Below, one piece after another: positions 1 through 7,435 of a stretch of DNA of 15,677 nucleotides (within the stretch, counting starts at the first letter, position 1; each line of letters starts with the position of its first letter). Both the position numbers and the translations under genes were made by a program. The stretch is from CALAZP01 sp964410725 (GTDB lineage: Bacteria > Bacteroidota > Bacteroidia > Chitinophagales > Saprospiraceae): the NCBI GenBank assembly GCA_964410725.1, contig CAYPID010000050.1, positions 1-15,677 of the forward strand, written 5' to 3'. The notes beneath the pieces were generated by a model. The model did no database searches. It was not told the DNA's origin and saw only the letters and a program-made list of their open reading frames with translations.

Positions 1-83
1 ACGATAATCCGGTTGTAGTATCAAGTTTTTAATACAGTTTGGGTGTTTATGGTCTCATATAGTTAGATGAGAGTGCTAGGTCT

Positions 84-902
84 TCAGTGCAATCCTTCAC
101 CACAGTATTTGCAAAAGGCTGCGTCTTGATCATGCCCCTCTTCTCCACAATTGATGCAGGCCTGAGTGGTTACTTTTTTGGGGTTGGTTTGGACAATCTC
201 TGCAGAAACAATCCCCGTAGGAACCGCAATAACCGCATAACCCAAAATCATAACACAGGAGGCAATAAATCTACCTAAATTGGAAATGGGGGTAATGTCT
301 CCAAATCCAACAGTGGTTAAAGTGACAATGACCCAGTACATACTTTTAGGGATACTGGCAAAACCTTCATTGATAGGGCCTTCTACCAAATACATTACCG
401 TGCCAACTATGCTAACCGTTATGAGAATGAAAAATAAAAAAATGGTGATTTTCCTTCTGCTTCTTTGCAGGGCTTTTACGAGTAGATTTCCTTCATATAA
501 AAAGTGTCCCAACTTAAATACCCTAAAAATTCTAAGCAATCTGAGTGCTCTAATAATCAATAAGTATTGAGTTCCGCTGAAAATTAAACTTAAGTAGGTG
601 GGTAGAATGGAAACCAAGTCTATGATACCGTAAAAGCTTAAAGCGTATTTGGAGGGTTTTTTGACGCAGTAGAGGCGGGTGCCGTATTCGATGGTAAAGA
701 GGATAGTCAATAACCATTCTAAAATATAAAAGTAGGGTCTGAAATGATCTTCCACTGCTGGTAAGGTCTCTAAAATGACCAAACCCACACTTAATATGAT
801 CAGTACAAATAGGATGACATCAAACAATTTTCCCGAAGGGGTATCCGCTTCAAAGATAATTTCGTGCAGCTTTTTTTTGATTGGATCGGGTGATTTTTCC
901 AT
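84..902 (-). CDS. Voltage-gated-type potassium channel (ion transporter family) with C-terminal zinc ribbon
   Basis: This 272-residue inner-membrane protein has the six-segment layout of a Kv-type potassium channel. Seen: S1 at about 25-47, S2 at 56-80, S3 at 87-109, an S4 segment at about 113-133 with arginines spaced every three residues (RALRLLRIFRVFK), S5 at 151-173, a pore helix at 181-195, the selectivity filter TTVGFGD at 196-202, and S6 at about 208-236. The filter and S4 charges predict a tetrameric, voltage-responsive K+ channel. After S6 there is a short tail with two CxxC pairs (C249/C252 and C264/C267), which looks like a zinc ribbon and is not part of the core family. The ATG start at 902 gives a normal short cytoplasmic N-terminus. 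The gene is divergent from the LytTR regulator gene, with 71 bases between them. Family assignment is firm; gating and ligand are unknown. Confidence 0.93.
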   Translation of the reverse strand: MEKSPDPIKKKLHEIIFEADTPSGKLFDVILFVLIILSVGLVILETLPAVEDHFRPYFYILEWLLTILFTIEYGTRLYCVKKPSKYALSFYGIIDLVSILPTYLSLIFSGTQYLLIIRALRLLRIFRVFKLGHFLYEGNLLVKALQRSRRKITIFLFFILITVSIVGTVMYLVEGPINEGFASIPKSMYWVIVTLTTVGFGDITPISNLGRFIASCVMILGYAVIAVPTGIVSAEIVQTNPKKVTTQACINCGEEGHDQDAAFCKYCGEGLH

Positions 903-973
903 CCAAATAGAGAATTGATTTGGTTTTTAAACACTAAAAATGATAAATTGCTGTTAGATTAAAAAAATTCGAC

Positions 974-1744
974 GTGATAAAAGCAATTATTATTGAAGAT
1001 GAGGAGAAAGGTTTGATCAATCTAAAAACTATGCTTTCGGAGCATTGCCCAGGATTGGAAGTAGTCGGAGAAGCTGGATCTATTCAAAATGGATTAGAGC
1101 TGATTGAAGAGATGGGTTCTGACATTGACGTAGCTTTTCTAGATATTAGTTTGCCAGATGGCTTGGTTTTTCAGCTGCTAAATGAAATACAACCGCTGGA
1201 GTTTGAAATCATTTTCGTGACAGCTTTTGCTGATTATGCCATCAAGGCCTGCGAATACAGTAGTATTGGGTATATTCTAAAGCCGATTGATCCGGATGCA
1301 TTAAAAGAAAGTGTAGGGAGAATAAAAATTAACGGGGGAGATAAAATGCAAGAGCGATTGAATCTTTTCTCTCAACAATTTAAAAATCCCAATGCCTTCA
1401 AAAAAATGAGCATTCCATCCTTGGAAGGGATTCATTTTGTGGATATTGAAGATATTATTCGATTCGAAGCGGAAGACAATTACACCCACATATATTTGAA
1501 AGATGGAGATCACATTATCGCCAGTAAAACCATCAAATCTTACGAAGATATGCTATCTAAGTATAACTTCTACCGGGTACACAAAAGGCATGTGATTAAT
1601 TTAAATTTTTTGAAAAAATTTGTGAAGGACGGACTCGGTTATGTGTTGATGGAAGGAGGAGCTAAAATTGAGGTTAGCAGGCGCAGAAGACCAGCATTTT
1701 TAGAAGAAATTAGAAGGCTTCAAGGAAGTGACATCCTCCCCTAA
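974..1744 (+). CDS. LytTR-family response regulator
   Basis: This 256-residue protein is a two-domain DNA-binding response regulator of the LytR/AlgR class. Residues 1-118 form a CheY-like receiver: acidic pair E8/D9, phosphoacceptor D57 in FLDISLP, switch threonine T83 in FVTAF, and K103 in the KPID motif. Residues about 145-250 form a LytTR DNA-binding domain, shown by IEDIIRFEAEDNYTHIYL, then YRVHKRHVINL. The start is GTG at 974, which lines up exactly with the receiver's first strand (MIKAIIIEDE). No Shine-Dalgarno sequence is visible. A weak promoter-like pair lies upstream (TTTG at 919-922, TAAATTG at 944-950). Downstream come a peptide gene and a LytS-type kinase on the same strand, so the kinase is the expected phosphodonor. 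Target genes are not known; the peptide gene just downstream is a candidate. Confidence 0.95.
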   Translation: MIKAIIIEDEEKGLINLKTMLSEHCPGLEVVGEAGSIQNGLELIEEMGSDIDVAFLDISLPDGLVFQLLNEIQPLEFEIIFVTAFADYAIKACEYSSIGYILKPIDPDALKESVGRIKINGGDKMQERLNLFSQQFKNPNAFKKMSIPSLEGIHFVDIEDIIRFEAEDNYTHIYLKDGDHIIASKTIKSYEDMLSKYNFYRVHKRHVINLNFLKKFVKDGLGYVLMEGGAKIEVSRRRRPAFLEEIRRLQGSDILP

Positions 1745-1791
1745 CAATAAATTTATATCCAAGAATATTTTTATTTATTAAATAATAGCAA

Positions 1792-1799
1792 TACCTTTA
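1792..1799 (+). promoter_or_regulatory. Possible -7 promoter element ahead of the peptide gene
   Basis: TACCTTTA differs by its last base from the Bacteroidota -7 consensus TAnnTTTG. It lies about 60 bases before the peptide ATG, after the stop of the regulator gene. An upstream TTTT at 1768-1771, 20 bases away, is a poor -33 candidate. A 7-base inverted repeat with a 1-base centre (1771-1785) sits between the two and could be an operator, but the stretch is so AT-rich that it may be chance. Confidence 0.3.
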
Positions 1800-1815
1800 C
1801 CCCTTGATATTATTA

Positions 1816-1831
1816 CGGCAGGTTGCTGTCG
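1816..1831 (+). promoter_or_regulatory. Small hairpin in the 5' leader of the peptide gene
   Basis: CGGCAG at 1816-1821 can pair with CTGTCG at 1826-1831 (five Watson-Crick pairs and one G-U) around a four-base loop. It is a GC-rich island in an AT-rich spacer and ends 29 bases before the peptide ATG. It could stabilise the leader RNA or serve as an operator; it could also be chance. The sequence supports only the pairing. Confidence 0.3.
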
Positions 1832-1860
1832 GGATTATTCTTAACCGAGATTTAACTACT

Positions 1861-2013
1861 ATGGGAAAATCCAAATCAAAAAACCTCGGGGATCTTAAGA
1901 AGAACCTGAAAACCATTGACAAGGGCGAAATGCTCAAAATCATTGGGGGTAAGAACGACAAAAAACAAGCCAACAAATGGAACAGCCACTGTGGAGGAAT
2001 TCTTCCTCAGTAG
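1861..2013 (+). CDS. Double-glycine leader peptide (bacteriocin-type or pheromone-like precursor), 50 aa
   Basis: This small gene encodes a 50-residue peptide. Residues 1-30 look like a double-glycine leader of the ComC/bacteriocin type: a charged, amphipathic stretch with LKTIDKGEMLKIIGG, in which the hydrophobic positions before the GG fit the pattern read by C39 peptidase-containing ABC exporters. Cleavage after G30 would release a basic 20-residue product beginning KNDKKQ and ending HCGGILPQ, with one cysteine (C44) and one tryptophan. The frame stays open upstream to a TTG at 1804, but the ATG at 1861 is preferred because it gives a leader of usual length and the upstream part overlaps the likely promoter/leader hairpin. 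The gene sits between a LytTR regulator and its likely kinase and is closed by its own terminator. No exporter or modifying enzyme is visible in the window. Function as signal or bacteriocin is inference. Confidence 0.72.
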   Translation: MGKSKSKNLGDLKKNLKTIDKGEMLKIIGGKNDKKQANKWNSHCGGILPQ

Positions 2014-2039
2014 TGTTTTGTCGTTAGTAAAAGCATTTG

Positions 2040-2075
2040 AAGGACTATATCTATTCGGGTATAGTCCTTTCTTTT
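2040..2075 (+). terminator. Intrinsic terminator between the peptide and kinase genes
   Basis: AAGGACTATA (2040-2049) and TATAGTCCTT (2060-2069) are perfect inverted repeats of 10 bases around a 10-base loop, followed by the T-rich run TCTTTT (2070-2075). This is a clear rho-independent terminator shape. It begins 26 bases after the peptide stop and ends only 13 bases before the kinase ATG, so it should cap the peptide transcript and let the kinase be made mainly from read-through. Confidence 0.85.
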
Positions 2076-2088
2076 AACCAAGGGCCCT

Positions 2089-4017
2089 ATGACTTTCGAC
2101 ATCAAAGCACCTTTAACTCATCCTGATATTTTTGCTTCAGCCTTCGATCCTTCAATAGCAGCGGATCAACGATTGCTCACCTTGGAAAAGTTAGCGGAGA
2201 TTTTTGCTTTTACCGACGTTACTAAGGGTGATGCCTGTTTGGATGAAATGTGGAAATTGCTCCAATCCATTAAAAGTTCCGATGTGCTGCTCAATTATTA
2301 TTTGGGGAAAGCCACTATAGAAAATCAGCGATACCAATACCAAAAAGCTTTGACCTACTTTCACGAGGCCATAGAATTGGTAGAAAAAGTTGGAGATGCA
2401 GCCCAACAGGTGGAAGTGTACATAGATTATGCAGGGACTTGTATTAATGCAGTACAACTCGAGGAAGCGGAAAAAAACCTGATAAAGGCCTCCAAACTTT
2501 TAAAAATTGCTGAAAAACCCAATTTAGAGGCTAGATTGATTTGTCGAGAGGGCTTCATTCAATTGCATTACAGTAATTATTCTGAGGCGATAGAATTGCT
2601 GCTTCAATCTGAAAAGATATTAGATGGTCTAGCACCACCCTACAGTGTAAAGGATGCCTATTTCAAAGTTTTAGTGCAAAGTGGGTTAGGAAAAATTTAC
2701 GAGCGGAACGGGGAAAAACGCAAAAGTGTGGAGGCTTTCCAAAGTGTGGTGCAGATGAGTGAATCAATCGGCATGCGCTCCAGAATGTCTTGGCATTATC
2801 TAAATCTGGGAAATGCCCATCTGGCATTAGAAGAATTGGTGCAGGCTGAAGAATTTTTTAGGAAAGCATTGGAGTACAACGATGATCTCAGCAAACAAGC
2901 TAGGGCAAGTGCAGCGGCAAATTTGGGCTACTGCAAACAATTGAGTGAGGATTATGGAGCAGCTTTGAGTTTATACGATGAAGCTGCATTACATTTTAAA
3001 GAAATTGACCAAGAGGATTATTACAATCTTTCTATTATCGAATCGAGAAAAGGTAATCTTTTCCTCAAACAAGAAGCCTACGAAATTGCATTGCAGCACT
3101 ATCTTTCAGCTTTGCGTATGGCTAAATCAATTGATGATTATAGACAACTTTCTTCTGTATGCAGAGAAATTGCTGAATTATATGCAGCCATAGAAGATTA
3201 TAAAAATGCCTACGATTACCAAAACTTGCACCACCGATTTGAGGAACAATACCTAGAACAGGTCAATATGCGTCAGCAAATGGAGTTGCAAATTAAATAC
3301 GAAGCCGAAAAAAAACAGCAACAAGTCAAATTGGCTCAATTACAAGCTACCCAGCTGCAGCTAAAAGCCTTGAGGGCTCAAATGAATCCGCATTTTATGT
3401 ACAATGCCCTCAACAGTATTCAACATTTCATTACTATGCATGATGCGGCCTCTGCTGCCAAATACCTTGCTAAGTTTGCCAACCTCATGCGCAAAAGTCT
3501 CGAGTATTCCGAACTGGAAATTATTTCTTTAGAAAAGGAAATAGAGTTTTTGAGAGATTATTTGGTCATCAATGAAAAGTTGAGATTTGAAGACAAATTA
3601 TCATTTGAAATTTATATTGATGATGAAATTGAAGAAGATATTTTCGGCGTTCCTACCATGATTGTTCAACCTTACGTTGAAAATGCTATTGAACACGGGT
3701 TAAGAACCAAAAAAAGGGGGTTAGTCAAAGTATCCTTTTATCTAGAAGATGAAGAAACCATCCTGTGCGTAGTTGAAGACAATGGAATTGGCTTAAAAAA
3801 GGCACAAGAATTACAAGCTAAAGATGATTCTTTTAAGAATCACAAATCAATGGGTACTAAGATTACAGAACGAAGACTAGAGTTACTTCACAATGCCAAT
3901 CACGACAAACTCTTCGTGAAAATAATGGATCGAAAAGATCCAAATTCTAAAAAATCAATGGGTACCCGAGTGGAAATTAAAATCCCCATAATGGAAATTC
4001 CTAATTCCATTGCCTGA
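2089..4017 (+). CDS. Cytoplasmic TPR sensor histidine kinase, LytS/His_kinase type
   Basis: This 642-residue protein is a histidine kinase with a tetratricopeptide sensor and no visible signal peptide or transmembrane segment. Residues about 65-385 contain multiple TPR-like helical pairs (for example YQKALTYFHEAIEL, AEEFFRKALEY, YEIALQHYLSALRMA). Residues 385-430 form a Q/K/E-rich coiled coil. The His_kinase core follows: phosphoacceptor H435 in QMNPHFMYNALNSIQ, the N-box QPYVENAIEHGL at 527-538, and the G1 box VEDNGIGL at 562-569. A second glycine loop lies at SMGTKITERRLELL. Related bacteroidete TPR kinases usually have a membrane helix between the TPRs and the coiled coil; here none is seen, so it should sense something in the cytoplasm or through a partner. 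A weak AAGGG at 2080-2084 precedes the ATG. The partner is very likely the LytTR regulator upstream. Signal identity is unknown. Confidence 0.93.
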   Translation: MTFDIKAPLTHPDIFASAFDPSIAADQRLLTLEKLAEIFAFTDVTKGDACLDEMWKLLQSIKSSDVLLNYYLGKATIENQRYQYQKALTYFHEAIELVEKVGDAAQQVEVYIDYAGTCINAVQLEEAEKNLIKASKLLKIAEKPNLEARLICREGFIQLHYSNYSEAIELLLQSEKILDGLAPPYSVKDAYFKVLVQSGLGKIYERNGEKRKSVEAFQSVVQMSESIGMRSRMSWHYLNLGNAHLALEELVQAEEFFRKALEYNDDLSKQARASAAANLGYCKQLSEDYGAALSLYDEAALHFKEIDQEDYYNLSIIESRKGNLFLKQEAYEIALQHYLSALRMAKSIDDYRQLSSVCREIAELYAAIEDYKNAYDYQNLHHRFEEQYLEQVNMRQQMELQIKYEAEKKQQQVKLAQLQATQLQLKALRAQMNPHFMYNALNSIQHFITMHDAASAAKYLAKFANLMRKSLEYSELEIISLEKEIEFLRDYLVINEKLRFEDKLSFEIYIDDEIEEDIFGVPTMIVQPYVENAIEHGLRTKKRGLVKVSFYLEDEETILCVVEDNGIGLKKAQELQAKDDSFKNHKSMGTKITERRLELLHNANHDKLFVKIMDRKDPNSKKSMGTRVEIKIPIMEIPNSIA

Positions 4018-4049
4018 TTTATTGGAGGTAACCAATAAACTATTTTTTT
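4018..4049 (+). terminator. Intrinsic terminator after the kinase gene
   Basis: TTTATTGG (4018-4025) and CCAATAAA (4032-4039) pair perfectly around a 6-base loop, and a run of seven T follows at 4043-4049. The stem begins immediately after the kinase stop codon. It separates the signalling cassette from the secreted-protein gene. Confidence 0.75.
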
Positions 4050-4065
4050 AATATAAACTTTATTG

Positions 4066-4073
4066 TATTTTTG
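4066..4073 (+). promoter_or_regulatory. Bacteroidota-type -7 promoter element for the T9SS cargo gene
   Basis: TATTTTTG matches the Bacteroidota -7 consensus TAnnTTTG exactly. It lies 51 bases before the ATG at 4125 and just after the kinase terminator. The T-rich run at 4043-4049 is the only candidate for the -33 element and is imperfect (TTTT or TTTA instead of TTTG, spacer 16-19). Confidence 0.5.
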
Positions 4074-4124
4074 GAGGGTAAATAAATTAGGATTTTTTAT
4101 AAAGTTTACAAGTATTTTGTAAGA

Positions 4125-7100
4125 ATGAAAAAAAGGTACACCCCGAGTACTGGTTATAGTGTATTTATAGGGATATTGATTTCAATAGGGTTGCCTTTCT
4201 TTTCTTTCGGTCAACAGTGTGCCTTCAATAATAATTTTAATCTTCCTTTGAATTCAGATTGTAGGGACACGCTTATGCTTTCTAATGTTGTTACCAACTT
4301 TGGAGCGTGTGATGTCACCCAATTCGTTATAGTGGTTCGGGATACTATTTTTACGAATCTTAACGATAGCTTGATTACTATGCCTTCTCATAATACCCTG
4401 CAAACCACCACAGGAGTGTGGGATTATGATTCCTACAATTGGGCCGTTATAGATCAGCCAGGCACCTTTGAATATTACGTTTACGCTTACGATGATACGG
4501 ATTCGTCATGGGTTTTAGCGGGTGATGGAATTTTCACAGCTGAAGATAAAATTGGCGCCACCTTTTGTTGTCCAGCAGAACCGCTAGATCAATACGGTTC
4601 ATTTCGGTCAGTTTATTTCAATGAATTGGATACCATGAAATTGGGAGCTGGAGGATTTTATCCACGCCAAACCAGTGCTTGGATTTCTACGCAAGTAGGG
4701 GGAGTGTCTTACACCTGGCCGGATGGCAATATAAGGCGGTTTGATTCCATAAAATTTACACCAGAGATAGATGGTATTTATACTTTTCACGTGGGGCCCC
4801 TTTCGGACACATTAACCGAACCAAAGTTCGACCCTGCAATTGCAGTTTATCGAGGAAACTTTGATCGCACACAACCGGGTAAAAATCTCATTAATTTTTC
4901 AGCAGCGACTTTTTCGGTCAATCCAGCTGCGGGTCTTGGCTATGATATCGGTAGTATTTCTAGTTATTTTGGATTCAGTACCACTTCAGATAGTTTAAGT
5001 CCATGGGAGCAATACCAGTTTCCCATAACGCGCTTATCTCTTCCGCTTAATGCGGGGGATACCATCACAGTGGTAGTGACCCACGAAGAGCCTACTTTGG
5101 CATTGGGTACTTTAGATTCATTGGAGTATTTCAAACTATTTGCGGTGTTGGATTCACACAATCCAACCACAGCAGCACCAACTGCCATCCTGGATACCAA
5201 TGGAACTAATTTACCTGTTTTACGAGCCATTCAATACCACGATTTTTATTGTGGGGATGTTTCGGCAGTACAATTGAATCAACAAGTGATTTTGAGTGAT
5301 GTAGAATATGGGGTTGGAGGAAGTTTAGCATCTTCCGATTGTTCGGTATGGAATGCCATGGGAGAGAATTTAGTAGGGCTTCCCGCTAATGACGATCTCC
5401 AACAAGACCTACAGGACTACGCAACTTTATTTGGGCAAAGTAACAGCATAACAGACGATATTTTTTACAAATACGGATTCAAGCCTTATGTTATAGAAAA
5501 TTGTGGTTCTTGGGAAGTTGCTATTCAAGATTCCACAGCTAATGAGGGTGGAGATTTGGGACTGACAGGGGATTTGTTTGGAATGACCGCTGATGAATGG
5601 GTGTCACATACCATTACCAGGACCTATAGGGTAAATGATTTGACTCCTAATGATACGGCAAGTTGTGCCATACGAATGATTTTTCAAAATCCATTAATTG
5701 AGGATGTGGTGCTGCCGCATTTTACTTTTTCCATGGAGTGTGATGAATTCGACGTTTTGTCAGGTAATCAACTTACTTCGGATGGACTGCCATCTCCCGA
5801 AGTTTCGGGATATCCATTTATACTGACCTTACAGGGAACAGTTGCGTTAACCCCTACCAATGAATATTGCAATTTAGGAGCTTCATATGAAGATAGTTCA
5901 ATCCTGTATTTGTGTGGGGGAACTCGAAATTTTTCCTTTAGAAGGACTTGGACGGTTTACGATAATGCAAGGCCAGGCACAGATATTATATACCAACAAT
6001 TGATAAGGGTAACGGATTTTAGTGCCCCTGATATAGTTAGTAATGCCTATGAATTGGTTTATGACACCACAGGTTGCGCCTCTACCTTGACTATATTTGA
6101 CCCGGAAATCACGGATAATTGTTTGTCGGAAGAAGGCGTTAACCTCAAATTATTTATCACAGACACCATTGGCAGAGATGTTTATCCTTTTACCAATGTG
6201 GGTGCAGATTATAACTTTACAGATCCTTCGCTGGTCATTGATTTACCTAATAATGACTATTTAATCAGGTATATCGCAACGGACTCTTGTTCCAATCAAA
6301 GGGTATTAATCGATACAGTTTCTATTAATCTTGCTTTTTGCAAGGATACCATTTTGGTTTTAGATGGAGTTACAGGGGAAGCGGCCCTAAGTCCTTTAGA
6401 TTTATTTTTAGGAGACTTAGAAGCTTGCAATATTTCCTCACTTTCACTGGATACTTTTCAATTTAATGCGCCAGATACGGTTGATGTCACTTTGACCATT
6501 AATTACATATCAGGGTCTTCCTCCACTTGTGTTTCAGAAGTGGTGATTCAAGATAATACGAGTGCCAGTTTTTTATTAGATCCTACTTTTACCCCTTCCT
6601 TAACCAATTTTGGTACTTTGGAACTCAGTGTGATGGATTTAATTGCTTCGGCAAGTGATAATGTGACCAGCACTAATAATTTGATGTATTCCTTTGCACC
6701 AGATGTTGAGGAAAGTGTCAAAAATTTGACTTGTGCTGATATAGGTAGCATGGACTTAACGGTATACGTGACGGACCAAGCAGGGAATATGTCTCAGCAA
6801 TCTATAACAGTAAATGTGGAAGATACCGGAGGGGCATGTAGTTGCAGAGGAAGTTACTTGAGTATTCAAACTAGTAATTTACCAGCCGGTTTATATTCTT
6901 CCAGTGATCGGATTGTCGCCTCCAATACGATTGAGGCGGGTAATAATATTCAATACATCGCCTCAACCAGTATTACTTTAAGGCCAGGATTTAAGGTTGA
7001 AGCTGGGGCAGATTTCTTAGCAGCCATAGGGACCTGTCAAGTCCCACCGGCCACTCCTGGTTTGTTGAGCGAATTAGAAATAGAGGAAGAAAAAGAGGCT

Positions 7101-7430
7101 GTAGAAGTGGAAAGTGAAAAAAAAACAGCTCATTTCTTTACTCAGGAAAGGCCAGGCTTGATTGAAAATACTACCGTGAAAGGTTATCCCAATCCCACAA
7201 CTGGTGTTTTTAATTTAGAATTGGGGTATTACGGAACGGGACAAACGGCTGATTTAAGAGTGGTCAATTTATTTGGTCAAACGGTCTGGAGAACTCAATG
7301 GCCTGTTTTACAAGGATTAGATAGAAGAAGGTTTGATTTATCTCATTTGCCGGCAGGCAGTTATGCCTATTTGTTAATGGTGGATGATGACCCACTTCAA
7401 AGTAGTCAATTGATCATTATGAGGAGATAA
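4125..7430 (+). CDS. Large secreted protein with type IX secretion C-terminal sorting domain
   Basis: This 1101-residue protein is exported and probably surface-anchored or released by the type IX secretion system. A signal peptide covers about 1-30 (basic start, hydrophobic core at 13-27, likely cleavage near SFGQ). The middle is rich in beta-strand, Thr/Ser/Asp and paired cysteines, with HYR-like stretches (RTYRVNDLTPNDTASC near residue 500, IRVTDFSAPDI near 625). A region around residues 135-250 resembles a PPC-type beta-sandwich. Residues about 909-971 fit the bacteroidete 3-coathanger stack motif (SITLRPGFKVEAGADFLAAI). A short acidic linker (about 980-1000) precedes the sorting domain from about 1019 to the end, starting GYPNPTTGVFNLEL and ending LPAGSYAYLLMV. 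No catalytic domain is recognised, so an adhesin or structural role is likely but not shown. GAGGAG overlapping its end may serve as ribosome site for the next gene. Confidence 0.88.
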   Translation: MKKRYTPSTGYSVFIGILISIGLPFFSFGQQCAFNNNFNLPLNSDCRDTLMLSNVVTNFGACDVTQFVIVVRDTIFTNLNDSLITMPSHNTLQTTTGVWDYDSYNWAVIDQPGTFEYYVYAYDDTDSSWVLAGDGIFTAEDKIGATFCCPAEPLDQYGSFRSVYFNELDTMKLGAGGFYPRQTSAWISTQVGGVSYTWPDGNIRRFDSIKFTPEIDGIYTFHVGPLSDTLTEPKFDPAIAVYRGNFDRTQPGKNLINFSAATFSVNPAAGLGYDIGSISSYFGFSTTSDSLSPWEQYQFPITRLSLPLNAGDTITVVVTHEEPTLALGTLDSLEYFKLFAVLDSHNPTTAAPTAILDTNGTNLPVLRAIQYHDFYCGDVSAVQLNQQVILSDVEYGVGGSLASSDCSVWNAMGENLVGLPANDDLQQDLQDYATLFGQSNSITDDIFYKYGFKPYVIENCGSWEVAIQDSTANEGGDLGLTGDLFGMTADEWVSHTITRTYRVNDLTPNDTASCAIRMIFQNPLIEDVVLPHFTFSMECDEFDVLSGNQLTSDGLPSPEVSGYPFILTLQGTVALTPTNEYCNLGASYEDSSILYLCGGTRNFSFRRTWTVYDNARPGTDIIYQQLIRVTDFSAPDIVSNAYELVYDTTGCASTLTIFDPEITDNCLSEEGVNLKLFITDTIGRDVYPFTNVGADYNFTDPSLVIDLPNNDYLIRYIATDSCSNQRVLIDTVSINLAFCKDTILVLDGVTGEAALSPLDLFLGDLEACNISSLSLDTFQFNAPDTVDVTLTINYISGSSSTCVSEVVIQDNTSASFLLDPTFTPSLTNFGTLELSVMDLIASASDNVTSTNNLMYSFAPDVEESVKNLTCADIGSMDLTVYVTDQAGNMSQQSITVNVEDTGGACSCRGSYLSIQTSNLPAGLYSSSDRIVASNTIEAGNNIQYIASTSITLRPGFKVEAGADFLAAIGTCQVPPATPGLLSELEIEEEKEAVEVESEKKTAHFFTQERPGLIENTTVKGYPNPTTGVFNLELGYYGTGQTADLRVVNLFGQTVWRTQWPVLQGLDRRRFDLSHLPAGSYAYLLMVDDDPLQSSQLIIMRR

Positions 7431-7435
7431 TTGCC

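Noticed and set aside
53..72. Inverted repeat TCTCAT/ATGAGA downstream of the channel gene as a terminator.
   Set aside because: Six-base stem with no T-run on the minus strand; nothing else is recognisable in positions 1-83.
1804..1860. TTG-initiated extension of the peptide gene giving 69 residues.
   Set aside because: The extension overlaps the likely leader hairpin and promoter spacer, lacks a ribosome site, and the ATG at 1861 gives a leader of normal length.
1745..1860. Paired 9-base direct repeats that LytTR regulators usually bind.
   Set aside because: No pair with convincing similarity and about 12-base spacing was found by eye; GGTT-containing bits occur in opposite orientations.
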